DNA of 64,000 bases from contig NZ_FNUK01000003.1 of the NCBI RefSeq assembly GCF_900108045.1, positions 1 to 64,000 on the forward strand. The letters are read 5' to 3'. This stretch comes from Caloramator fervidus. GTDB taxonomy: Bacteria > Bacillota > Clostridia > Clostridiales > Caloramatoraceae. Each line of letters begins with the position of its first letter. Position 1 is the first letter of the stretch. The position numbers were made by a program, and so were the translations under genes. The notes beneath the pieces were generated by a model, which was not told where the DNA came from, did not search any database, and was given only the letters and a program-made list of their open reading frames with translations. This document shows, one piece after another, positions 8,135 to 16,240 of this stretch.

Positions 8135-8977
8135 CTATTTACTGAAAAAAACAACACCAATTACTCCTGGTCCTGAATATGTTGCTACTACGGTTCCTGC
8201 AATAAATTTATTTATTTGTTGGGTATTATATTTTTCCTTTATTTTTATACATAAATCTTCAACTTCTTCTATATAAGATATTGTCCCAACACCAATAGGT
8301 TTTTCTACGTCCACATCCATTTCTTCTAGATATTCAAAAATCCTTTCTATTGCTTTTTTAAGTCCTCTTACTTTATCATAAACATATAGCTTACCATCCT
8401 GCATATGTATAATTGGTTTTATATTTAAAAGTTTTGCTATAACAGCCTGGGCTCCTGACAATCTTCCACCCTTTTTTATATATTCAATATCATCTACTAA
8501 AAAAGCTACTTTGACTTTCTTACTTAATTCCTCTAAAGTTTGTGCAATTTCTTGTGCTGGCCTGTTATCTTTTATCATTTTAAGAGCTTCAAGTACTAAA
8601 AGACCTGTTCCAAAGCTTACAGCTTTTCCGTCAATTACATATATCTTATTGGTATTTAACATCTGTTTAGCTATAAGAGCCGACTGATAAGTTCCACTAA
8701 TTCCCGATGATAAGTGGATTGATATAATCTCCTTTCCTTCATCAAGCAGCTTTTTGTATACATTATAAAATTCATTTGGATTTACTTGAGATGTTTTAGG
8801 AAGTTCATCAGACTCATTTAAAAACTTAACAAGCTCTTCTGTTGACAAGTCAACACCATCTTTATAAGTCTTGCCCCTATAAGTTACAGTTAAAGGAACT
8901 ATAACTATATTATTTTCTTCAACAATGCTTTTGGGAATATCAGCTGTGCTATCTGTAACAATAACTATATCCCTCAT
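8135..8977 (-). CDS. DegV family fatty-acid-binding protein
   Basis: DegV-family proteins (FakB) bind a fatty acid and present it to the FakA kinase for acyl-phosphate formation and phospholipid synthesis. This 280-residue protein has the N-terminal Thr-Asp-Ser-Thr-Ala-Asp motif (about 8-13), a Thr-Ser-Gln-Val-Asn-Pro motif near residue 61, and the internal Ser-Gly-Ile-Ser-Gly-Thr-Tyr segment. It lies 15 bases after trmL and is probably co-transcribed with it. The 8011-8134 stretch after it has no gene and holds the grd promoter region. Which fatty acid is bound cannot be read. Confidence 0.85.
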   Translation of the reverse strand: MRDIVIVTDSTADIPKSIVEENNIVIVPLTVTYRGKTYKDGVDLSTEELVKFLNESDELPKTSQVNPNEFYNVYKKLLDEGKEIISIHLSSGISGTYQSALIAKQMLNTNKIYVIDGKAVSFGTGLLVLEALKMIKDNRPAQEIAQTLEELSKKVKVAFLVDDIEYIKKGGRLSGAQAVIAKLLNIKPIIHMQDGKLYVYDKVRGLKKAIERIFEYLEEMDVDVEKPIGVGTISYIEEVEDLCIKIKEKYNTQQINKFIAGTVVATYSGPGVIGVVFFSK

Positions 8978-8992
8978 AATAACCTCCTTAAA

Positions 8993-9460
8993 TCATTTCA
9001 TATTAGGGAATTTCATTTGTCTTAATGCTTCATACATTATAATAGCTGCAGAGTTTGATAAGTTTAAAGATCTATCGCTTGTTTCTACCATAGGTATTCT
9101 AATTAGATTATCTTTTAGAAGTTGTCTTATATAATCTGGAACGCCTGAAGATTCTTTTCCAAACATTATAAAATCTCCTTGACTATACTCTACCTCAGTA
9201 TATAACTTTTCTCCATGGGTTGTTGCAAGAAATATCCTCTTATCCTTATGTTTTTCAAAAAACTCTTCAAAGTTTTCATAATAATAAACCTTTAAATCCT
9301 TCCAATAATCCATTCCTGCTCTTTTTAAATATCTATCTGTCAGCAAAAAACCCAAAGGTTTTATTAAATGAAGAGCTGAATTTGTTAAAACACATGTCCT
9401 TCCAATATTTCCTGTGTTTTGCGGTATTTCAGGTTGGTATAATACTATGTTTAAATTCAA
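8993..9460 (-). CDS. trmL: tRNA (cytidine(34)-2'-O)-methyltransferase TrmL
   Basis: A SPOUT-class methyltransferase that 2'-O-methylates the wobble base of tRNA-Leu isoacceptors. The 155 residues open with Gln-Pro-Glu-Ile-Pro-Gln-Asn-Thr-Gly-Asn-Ile, the TrmL signature, and carry the trefoil-knot motifs Phe-Gly-Lys-Glu-Ser-Ser-Gly and Arg-Ser-Leu-Asn-Leu-Ser-Asn-Ser-Ala. The start is a TTG behind a GGAGGG site. It precedes degV in a two-gene unit. Confidence 0.93.
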   Translation of the reverse strand: MNLNIVLYQPEIPQNTGNIGRTCVLTNSALHLIKPLGFLLTDRYLKRAGMDYWKDLKVYYYENFEEFFEKHKDKRIFLATTHGEKLYTEVEYSQGDFIMFGKESSGVPDYIRQLLKDNLIRIPMVETSDRSLNLSNSAAIIMYEALRQMKFPNMK

Positions 9461-9530
9461 AATTATCCCTCCTAGATCTTTTAAGTATTATTTTAACAAT
9501 CCTTTAAAATTTATTCAAGCCACCAATGTA

Positions 9531-9555
9531 AAAGGCACCCCATAAGGATGCCTTT
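9531..9555 (-). terminator. Intrinsic terminator after the radical SAM gene
   Basis: The arms around 9531-9540 and 9546-9555 pair over about 10 bp with one G-U wobble, starting at the stop codon of the radical SAM gene. The minus strand after it is only moderately U-rich. Confidence 0.65.
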
Positions 9556-10898
9556 TAACATTTATGCTTTTCCTTCCAAATTTCATCAGCAATTTTTGCC
9601 CATTCATTAGAATAATGCATAAGCTTTTCTGCTAATTCATCTACTGTTTCATCATCATTTAACTGAGTTGAATATGCACCTGATTCATGAACCATTTCCT
9701 TAAGAACTTGAGGATTATCAATTAAAGGGCATGGCCTTAAATGATTGTTATTAAAAGGAAGCCTCCTTCTATACGCCTTAAATAAAGGTGATTGTAAAAC
9801 TTCAAGCAATGAATGCTCTTTTATATTCATATTTGAATAATGAATAAATGCACAAGGTTCACAATCTCCATTTGCATTAATATGGAAATATCTTCTTCCT
9901 CCTGCTATACATCCATTTGAGAATTCTCCATCATTCCAAAAATCTAAAACAAAAATTGGATCCTTTGCTCTTATTTCATTTATTCTTTTTAACATATATT
10001 TTCTTTGTTCTGGTGTAGCCATAAAATTAACATCGCTATCCTTTCCAACGGGAACATAAGTAAAATACCAACCAAATCTACAACCCTTTTCAATTAAAAA
10101 ATCTATATATTCTTGAGAAACCACAACTTCAGTATTATATCTATGATAAGTAGTTGAAAATCCAAATACACAACCTGCCTCTTTTAAAATATCCATTGCC
10201 TTTACTACCTTTTTAAAAGTTCCCTTTCCCCTTCTTAAATCTGTCTCTTCCTCAAATCCTTCAATACTAAATGCAACTGTAAAATTTCCAACTCTTTGCA
10301 TTTCCTTTGCAAAATCCTCATCTATCAAGGTTCCATTCGTAAAGGCTAAAAACGCACAGTCATCATGTTTTTCACATAATTTAATTATGTCATCTTTCCT
10401 TATTAAAGGTTCTCCTCCAGAGAAAATATACATATAAATTCCAAGCTGTTTTCCTTCAGTTATAACTCTATCTAATACCTCAAAACTTAAATTCCATGGT
10501 TTATACATTCCTGCCCAACAGCCTTTACAATTTAAATTACAAGCAGAAGTAGGATCCATTAAAATAGCCCATGGTATATTACAATCATACTTCTTTTCAT
10601 TTTCAAGTTGTATTGGAATCCCGAAAAATGTAGCATTTAGAAAATAGTTTATCCCCAACTTTTCTCTAACATTTGGATGAGTTTCAGTTAAAAGCTTATA
10701 AGTAAACTTATACCAATTACTTTCTTTATCGTTTAAATATCTTTTTACAGAATCTATATATTTTTTATCCTGTTCTCTAACTACTATTTTTTCAACCCAA
10801 TTTATTAATTTAGGAATATTTTTTTCTGGATCTTTTAAAATATACTTAACAGCTTCCTTTATAGCAGCTTCCCCCAACTTTGTTCTTGCCAAATTCAT
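9555..10898 (-). CDS. Radical SAM protein with SPASM-like C-terminal cysteines
   Basis: The 447-residue protein has an all-alpha N-terminus of about 105 residues, then the radical SAM motif Cys120-x3-Cys124-x2-Cys127 and the Gly-Gly-Glu-Pro motif that binds S-adenosylmethionine. The C-terminal part carries more cysteines (Cys-Ile-Ala-Gly-Gly, Cys-Glu-Pro-Cys, Arg-Pro-Cys-Pro), as in SPASM or twitch domains that bind an auxiliary Fe-S cluster. Such proteins modify peptides or mature enzymes. No precursor peptide gene was found next to it, and it appears monocistronic. The substrate is unknown. Confidence 0.8.
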   Translation of the reverse strand: MNLARTKLGEAAIKEAVKYILKDPEKNIPKLINWVEKIVVREQDKKYIDSVKRYLNDKESNWYKFTYKLLTETHPNVREKLGINYFLNATFFGIPIQLENEKKYDCNIPWAILMDPTSACNLNCKGCWAGMYKPWNLSFEVLDRVITEGKQLGIYMYIFSGGEPLIRKDDIIKLCEKHDDCAFLAFTNGTLIDEDFAKEMQRVGNFTVAFSIEGFEEETDLRRGKGTFKKVVKAMDILKEAGCVFGFSTTYHRYNTEVVVSQEYIDFLIEKGCRFGWYFTYVPVGKDSDVNFMATPEQRKYMLKRINEIRAKDPIFVLDFWNDGEFSNGCIAGGRRYFHINANGDCEPCAFIHYSNMNIKEHSLLEVLQSPLFKAYRRRLPFNNNHLRPCPLIDNPQVLKEMVHESGAYSTQLNDDETVDELAEKLMHYSNEWAKIADEIWKEKHKC

Positions 10899-11015
10899 AA
10901 TAGCCCCCCTTTCCTTCTACTAAATATTATTAAGATAAACTTAAAAAAATTCTTTGTTCAGTTTCAATTATAACACCATAATAAAATATTTTGTTTTTTT
11001 AACAGTTAAATTAAC

Positions 11016-11049
11016 ATAAAAAGTCCTTTAAGGTAACCTTAAAGGACTA
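11016..11049 (-). terminator. Intrinsic terminator of the cobalamin-riboswitch operon
   Basis: Arms 11022-11033 and 11037-11048 give a perfect 12-bp stem with a TAA loop, overlapping the stop codon of the DUF362-ferredoxin gene. A short U-rich stretch follows on the minus strand. It is the first terminator-like structure downstream of the seven-gene B12 locus. Confidence 0.75.
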
Positions 11050-12189
11050 TTTTAAAAATCTACTTATTATTCTATTTCTATGGATTTTCACTGCTTTTTT
11101 AGGACACAATTCATGACAACAAAAACACCTTATACAAGACTTGTAATTAACATGTGGTTTATTATTTTCTATCTTAATTGCTTTAGGAGGACATACTTCA
11201 TAACATCTTTTGCATCCTACACATATGTTATAATCAAATATGGGTCTTGGAGAAAGATAATAAGTTAAAAATTCTTCAACTTTTTTTGGAACCCTGCCTC
11301 TAAAAAAATTTACGCTTTTAGTGTTTGGAATTTTATACTTTATTACAAAATCATTAATGTTTTCTCCTAAAAATTCTATATCCTCAATTTTCCCACTGCA
11401 TAGATTTCTTTCTATACACCTTTGAATAGTTGGAACATCCTTAGGTGAAATCCCCATAACATATGCTCCTGCAACATCTAAGTAATATGGATTAAAAGAA
11501 GCTAATATAAGGCCTGTTTTTTTAGGAACTCCAGCGGTTGGACCATCCCCCTCCATTCCAACAACGCCATCTATTATTGAAAAATAAGGTTTTACTGTTT
11601 CACAAATATCAACTAACAAATTAGAAAAATCCTTTATATCAGGCATTTTTAAATGATATTCCGCTTTAAAAATGCCAGGTATCATACCAAATAAAACCTT
11701 TACCGCTCCCGTATATAAGGCCATACTATGAGTTTTTAATTTTGATATGGTTATTATTTTATCACATTCAAAGGGTGGTTTTATCATATTTAGCTTTTTT
11801 ATTATACATCCACCAACAGTTTTATAGTCGCTTGTACTACAGTCAAAATTTAACTTTGCTCCTGCGTTTTTGGCTGCATCCTCTATTCCACAAACTTTAT
11901 ATAAAGATTTTAAAACTCTTTCATTATATGGCCCTCCTGGACTATCTCCTATAATTACTTGACATCCATGCTCTACCAACATTTTTGCTACAGCCTCAAC
12001 AATCATAGGATGAGTCGTAGCAGCATCATCCGGGTGCTTTTTAATAACGAGATTTATTTTTAAAAATATCTTTTCTCCCTTATTTGCTATTTTATCTATT
12101 CCTCCTGCTAGTTGAAAAATCTTATCTACGGCTTTATAAACCTCATCTTTTTTATAGGTTTCACATCTTGATAAGAATACTCTTTCCAT
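11047..12189 (-). CDS. DUF362 protein with C-terminal 2[4Fe-4S] ferredoxin domain
   Basis: The first 300 residues form a DUF362 domain (Thr-Thr-His-Pro, Gly-Asp-Ser-Pro-Gly-Gly and Lys-Leu-Lys-Thr-His motifs). The tail has two ferredoxin motifs, Cys-x2-Cys-x2-Cys-x3-Cys-Pro and a second set ending Cys-Pro-Lys-Lys-Ala, for two [4Fe-4S] clusters. DUF362 proteins have no agreed biochemical role. The gene lies 11 bases after the HAD gene and within the same minus-strand run as the ECF transporter, so it may be expressed from the cobalamin riboswitch. A role in reducing or handling imported corrinoid is a guess from context only. Confidence 0.8.
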   Translation of the reverse strand: MERVFLSRCETYKKDEVYKAVDKIFQLAGGIDKIANKGEKIFLKINLVIKKHPDDAATTHPMIVEAVAKMLVEHGCQVIIGDSPGGPYNERVLKSLYKVCGIEDAAKNAGAKLNFDCSTSDYKTVGGCIIKKLNMIKPPFECDKIITISKLKTHSMALYTGAVKVLFGMIPGIFKAEYHLKMPDIKDFSNLLVDICETVKPYFSIIDGVVGMEGDGPTAGVPKKTGLILASFNPYYLDVAGAYVMGISPKDVPTIQRCIERNLCSGKIEDIEFLGENINDFVIKYKIPNTKSVNFFRGRVPKKVEEFLTYYLSPRPIFDYNICVGCKRCYEVCPPKAIKIENNKPHVNYKSCIRCFCCHELCPKKAVKIHRNRIISRFLK

Positions 12190-12200
12190 AAAACACCCCT

Positions 12201-13016
12201 TTATAAAATATATTCTTCTAAAAACTTAGCAATACCATCATTATCATTTGTATCAATAACTAAATCAGCAACAAGTTTCAAATCTTCAGTAGCATTTCCC
12301 ATAGCAACTCCTAAACCTGCATATTGAATCATTGAAATATCATTTTCATTATCACCTATACATATAACTTCTTCTGGAGAAATTTTGTAAAAATCAGCAA
12401 GTATTTTAACTGCATTTCCTTTTGAAATTCCTCTTGCCATTACTTCAAAATTATTCTCTAAAGATGAATAAACAGACACATCAATATTATCCTTAATAAA
12501 ACTTTTTAACTTAAACAGTTTTTCAAGTTCTTCAGACATTACAACAATTTTTAATATATCATTTTGATCAACAACTTTATATAAATCATCAACTATTTCA
12601 ATATTTACCCTGTCCTCTTTAGGAATCTGTTCATTCCATAATGAATAATTTTTAGAAGAATAAATTAACTTCCTAGAATAAATAGTATCAACTGTAAAAA
12701 CTTGAGGATAAAACCCGTTTTCTTCAGCTAAACTTATAATCTTTTTTGCATCTTCCTTTTCCAAGCATTTTTTATAAATTACCTTATTTTCATCTTTTTC
12801 TCTTATATAAGCACCATTTGAAGCAATAATGGGGGCTTTTGTCCCTATAAGTTTAGCATAAAATAAAGCAGAAGTAAAAATTCTACCCGTGCATACAACT
12901 AAATTTATTCCTTTTTCATTAGCTTTTTTTAAAGCTTTTTTAGTTCTTTCTGTTATCTCTTTTTTATTGTTCAAAAGAGTTCCATCCATATCCATTGCTA
13001 TCATTTTATACCTCAT
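12201..13016 (-). CDS. Cof-type HAD-superfamily phosphatase
   Basis: A 271-residue C2B-cap (Cof/YidA type) HAD hydrolase. Motif I is Asp-Met-Asp-Gly-Thr-Leu-Leu (about 8-14), motif III includes a Lys-Gly-Asn-Ala-Val segment, and motif IV is Gly-Asp-Asn-Glu-Asn-Asp. The family dephosphorylates sugar phosphates, FMN or similar compounds. It lies 11 bases after the S component gene in the presumed B12-regulated operon. A phosphatase acting on a nucleotide-loop intermediate is possible but unproven. Confidence 0.85.
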   Translation of the reverse strand: MRYKMIAMDMDGTLLNNKKEITERTKKALKKANEKGINLVVCTGRIFTSALFYAKLIGTKAPIIASNGAYIREKDENKVIYKKCLEKEDAKKIISLAEENGFYPQVFTVDTIYSRKLIYSSKNYSLWNEQIPKEDRVNIEIVDDLYKVVDQNDILKIVVMSEELEKLFKLKSFIKDNIDVSVYSSLENNFEVMARGISKGNAVKILADFYKISPEEVICIGDNENDISMIQYAGLGVAMGNATEDLKLVADLVIDTNDNDGIAKFLEEYIL

Positions 13017-13027
13017 AAAAATCCCCC

Positions 13028-13708
13028 TTATTCTATATATTCAACCTCAAATCTTTTTATAAATCTGTCTAAAATAAAAACAAACTTTTTAGAAAATAAT
13101 AAACTAAAAATTACATTTCCAACAGCATGCATAGTATCAAAAATAAAACTTCCGCTTATTGAAATAAAAAAAGAATATACCGTTATTGGTCTTATAAATT
13201 CAATTATAAACCACATATTTAAAATTATACCATAAACATATCCCCATACTCCGCAAAAAATCGTAAATAAAGCAAAATTATACTCTCTAATTATTTTTTT
13301 TAGAAGTCCAAAAAAAACACCACAAAGCCCCCAACCTAACATTTGCCATAAAGTCCAAGGTCCATGTCCTAAGAAAAAATTTGAAATAAAAGCAGATGTT
13401 GCTCCTACCACAAACCCTTCAATTGGTCCTAAAACAAAACCTGATACTGCCACTAAAAACGTTGTAGGTTGGACTCCTGGTATACAGGCAAGAGGAACTC
13501 TAAAAATTCCACCCATAGTAGCCATTGTAGATATAACTGCCATTTTCTTTGAATCAATGTTTTTTAATTCAAATAAGATTACAAAAAAAATTATAATAAA
13601 TAAAGCTGAAATAGTTACTGAATAATTAAGCCCTACATTAAAATAAGTTAAAACAAAAATAAAAAATATAAACGCAATCAAAAAAAATACCGCATATTTC
13701 TGTTTCAT
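13028..13708 (-). CDS. ECF transporter S component, probably cobalamin (CbrT-like)
   Basis: A 226-residue membrane protein with about six hydrophobic segments, the substrate-binding subunit of an ECF importer. It has the S-component-type motif Gly-Pro-Trp-Thr-Leu-Trp-Gln-Met-Leu-Gly-Trp-Gly-Leu after the third hydrophobic pair. The first two segments precede a conserved Ala-rich stretch where S components contact EcfT. It lies 10 bases after the ATPase gene in an operon headed by a cobalamin riboswitch and transcobalamin-like proteins, which points to a corrinoid substrate. Vitamin specificity is inferred from context. Confidence 0.8.
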   Translation of the reverse strand: MKQKYAVFFLIAFIFFIFVLTYFNVGLNYSVTISALFIIIFFVILFELKNIDSKKMAVISTMATMGGIFRVPLACIPGVQPTTFLVAVSGFVLGPIEGFVVGATSAFISNFFLGHGPWTLWQMLGWGLCGVFFGLLKKIIREYNFALFTIFCGVWGYVYGIILNMWFIIEFIRPITVYSFFISISGSFIFDTMHAVGNVIFSLLFSKKFVFILDRFIKRFEVEYIE

Positions 13709-13718
13709 AATATCACCG

Positions 13719-15344
13719 TTATTCCTTTAAACTTTTTAAAATTTCAATTGCTTCTTTTGTATTAACAACCTTATATATGTTTTTAAATAATTTTGTAACT
13801 TGAGGTGAATAATATAAAGAATTTACTAGAACATGCTCTACACTGCCAAGGGCTATGATTTCCCCTTGAAACATTAAAATAACTGTATCACAATAATCTC
13901 CTACAAAATCACTATCATGAGTTATTACAATTACTGACTTTCCTTTATTTGCATACTCCTTTATAAAATTTCCTACCTCTTCTTTATGATAAATGTCCAC
14001 TCCTCTTGTTGGCTCATCTAAAATCAAAATATCTGGATCCGATACCACCGTGCAAGCAATTGCCAACCTTTGTTTTTGTCCTCCACTTAAATCTCTAGGA
14101 TTTTTATCCATTAAATCATATAAATCAAACTTTCGTAAAGTTTCTTTTACTACATCTTCATTATACTGACCTATATTTTTTAAACTATATGCAACCTCAT
14201 CAAAAACTGTATCCCTTCCAAAATATAAATTAGGATTTTGAGATAGATATCCTATTTTTCGTACCCTTTCTTTATCATTAAAATCTTTTATGTTTTTACC
14301 ATTAATTAAAACTTTACCTTTAAAATTTTTTATAATTCCAGCTATAATCTTAAATAAAGTCGTTTTTCCTGCACCATTTTGTCCCATTACAGCAAGCACT
14401 TCCCCTTGATGTAAAGAAAAACTTATATCTTTTAACGTATAATCCCCCACCTTATATTCAAAATTTAAATTTTCTACTTCTAATATTTTTTTGTTAAATT
14501 TTTTTATATTCTTTTGCTCATTAAATTTACATTCCTTATTAGCAATAAACTTTCTTCCATCTTTTACATTTAAAGGTATAAAATCATATCCTGCCTTTTT
14601 AAAAACAATACTTACTTTAGGCAAGAAATCTATTTTATCTAAGTATTCATATAATTCATCCTTTCTTATATGATAAGCTATTTTCCCCTTATCCATAACA
14701 ATAATTTTGTCAAAAACATCAAAACACCTATCTACTCTTTGCTCAACTAAAACTACAGTTTTACCAAGTTCCTTATTTAGTTTAATTATTGAGTTTATAA
14801 CTTCTTCAGAAGATATAGGATCTAATTGAGAAGTAGGTTCATCAAACAAAATAATATCAGGATCCATTGCCATAACCGAAGCTATTTCTACCTTTTGCTT
14901 TTCTCCTCCAGATACATTATCTAATGATTTATATTTTATAGAGCTTAAATTAAACAAAGCACAAACTTCTGCAACATTTCTTCTCATATCTTCAAGTTCA
15001 AACCCCAAGTTTTCCATCCCAAAGGCTATTTCCCTTTCTATTTTATTATAAACAGATTGTTTTTCAGGATCCTGAAATATAAAACCTACCCTTCTAAGTA
15101 GATCTTTTTTTGAAATATTTTTTATGTTTTGATTAAAAATTAAAACTTCCCCTTTAATTTTACCACCATAAAAATTAGGTATTAAACCATTAATAACTCT
15201 TAGTAAAGTAGATTTTCCACACCCTGAAGGGCCAAGTATTAATACAAATTCACCTTCATTAATAGTTAGATTTATATTTTCAATTGCTGGCTTTTTAGAA
15301 TAAGGATAATAATATGTGAGATTACTTATCTTTATAACTTCCAT
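13719..15344 (-). CDS. ECF transporter energy-coupling ATPase with two fused ABC domains
   Basis: This 541-residue protein contains two complete ABC ATPase domains, equivalent to fused EcfA1 and EcfA2. Domain 1 has Walker A Gly-Pro-Ser-Gly-Cys-Gly-Lys-Ser-Thr (38-46) and signature Val-Ser-Gly-Gly-Glu (144-148). Domain 2 has Walker A Gly-Gln-Asn-Gly-Ala-Gly-Lys-Thr-Thr (321-329) and signature Leu-Ser-Gly-Gly-Gln (419-423). A Lys/Asn-rich linker of about 40 residues joins them. It overlaps ecfT by 23 bases, indicating translational coupling. It powers uptake by the adjacent S component. Confidence 0.93.
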   Translation of the reverse strand: MEVIKISNLTYYYPYSKKPAIENINLTINEGEFVLILGPSGCGKSTLLRVINGLIPNFYGGKIKGEVLIFNQNIKNISKKDLLRRVGFIFQDPEKQSVYNKIEREIAFGMENLGFELEDMRRNVAEVCALFNLSSIKYKSLDNVSGGEKQKVEIASVMAMDPDIILFDEPTSQLDPISSEEVINSIIKLNKELGKTVVLVEQRVDRCFDVFDKIIVMDKGKIAYHIRKDELYEYLDKIDFLPKVSIVFKKAGYDFIPLNVKDGRKFIANKECKFNEQKNIKKFNKKILEVENLNFEYKVGDYTLKDISFSLHQGEVLAVMGQNGAGKTTLFKIIAGIIKNFKGKVLINGKNIKDFNDKERVRKIGYLSQNPNLYFGRDTVFDEVAYSLKNIGQYNEDVVKETLRKFDLYDLMDKNPRDLSGGQKQRLAIACTVVSDPDILILDEPTRGVDIYHKEEVGNFIKEYANKGKSVIVITHDSDFVGDYCDTVILMFQGEIIALGSVEHVLVNSLYYSPQVTKLFKNIYKVVNTKEAIEILKSLKE

Positions 15345-16197
15345 TTAAACACCACCAATTAACAAATGTTATTAAAAAGAAAGATAAAGAAAAAAACATT
15401 CCTAAAAAACTCGTTCTTTTTATAAAACTATCCACCGTAGGAAAAAAAGAGAATTTATTATATCCTAATCCTAAATAAGTTATAAAATTTAAAAACAAAA
15501 TAATAACCAAAAAAATTAAAACCTTATCATAAAAATTCAAGTATACTTCATTATAATTAGAACGCTTAGAAACTCCAAAGCCTTTAGAATACATCGCTTC
15601 TGCTAAATCTATCGAATCCTCTAAAGAGGATAAAAACAAAATGTTTATAACTTGACTGTAGGACTTTATTCTTTTCAAAAAATTTCCTTCGAATGTATTT
15701 CCTCTTATAAACTCAATTTCTTTTATTTCATTAAACTGTCGTATCATTTTAAAACTTAATCTAAATACTAGGCTCATAACTAATGCTGTTTTCCCAAAAA
15801 TCTTAGAAATAAAACTAAAAACGTCATCGGGATCTATCAATATATTTCCAACTGCAAAAACTATCAATATAGCTATTAATCTAACAGACATAAAAATGCT
15901 ATAAATTAAAGATTCTAAAGTTAAGTAAAATCCGTTTATTTTAAATAAAATAGTATTTCCATTTCTATTTAATATTAAATTTAAAACTATTATAAGAATT
16001 GACAGGTATAAAGAAAACTTTATATACCCAAAAGTTTCCTTTAAAATTTTATTTATTTTAGCAAATAAAATCAAAGAAAACATAATTATTAAGTCATATA
16101 ATAAGTTATTTAATACAATAAAAACAATTAAGTATAACAAAATTATTAAAATATAAGTAAATGTATTAAATCCACCTTTATCTTTTCTTTGCATCAT
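15322..16197 (-). CDS. ECF transporter transmembrane component EcfT
   Basis: A 291-residue membrane protein that links the S component to the ATPases. Several hydrophobic segments are visible. The cytoplasmic coupling-helix motifs Ala-x-Ala/Arg-Gly are represented by Glu-Phe-Ile-Arg-Gly and by Ala-Met-Tyr-Ser-Lys-Gly-Phe-Gly, as in EcfT proteins. It starts with two Met codons behind a weak site. The 39-base gap to the upstream gene holds a strong hairpin. Confidence 0.85.
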   Translation of the reverse strand: MMQRKDKGGFNTFTYILIILLYLIVFIVLNNLLYDLIIMFSLILFAKINKILKETFGYIKFSLYLSILIIVLNLILNRNGNTILFKINGFYLTLESLIYSIFMSVRLIAILIVFAVGNILIDPDDVFSFISKIFGKTALVMSLVFRLSFKMIRQFNEIKEIEFIRGNTFEGNFLKRIKSYSQVINILFLSSLEDSIDLAEAMYSKGFGVSKRSNYNEVYLNFYDKVLIFLVIILFLNFITYLGLGYNKFSFFPTVDSFIKRTSFLGMFFSLSFFLITFVNWWCLNGSYKDK

Positions 16198-16212
16198 ATC
16201 ACCCTACACAAT

Positions 16213-16240
16213 AATGATGGGTGGTTTTCCACCCATCATT
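16213..16240 (-). other. Intercistronic stem-loop overlapping the stop of the transcobalamin-like gene
   Basis: Perfect 12-bp arms 16213-16224 and 16229-16240 enclose a four-base loop. It covers the stop codon of the upstream gene and no U-tract follows on the minus strand. Transcription therefore probably continues into ecfT, with the hairpin limiting 3' decay so that the secreted binders are made in excess of the membrane parts (inference). Confidence 0.6.
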
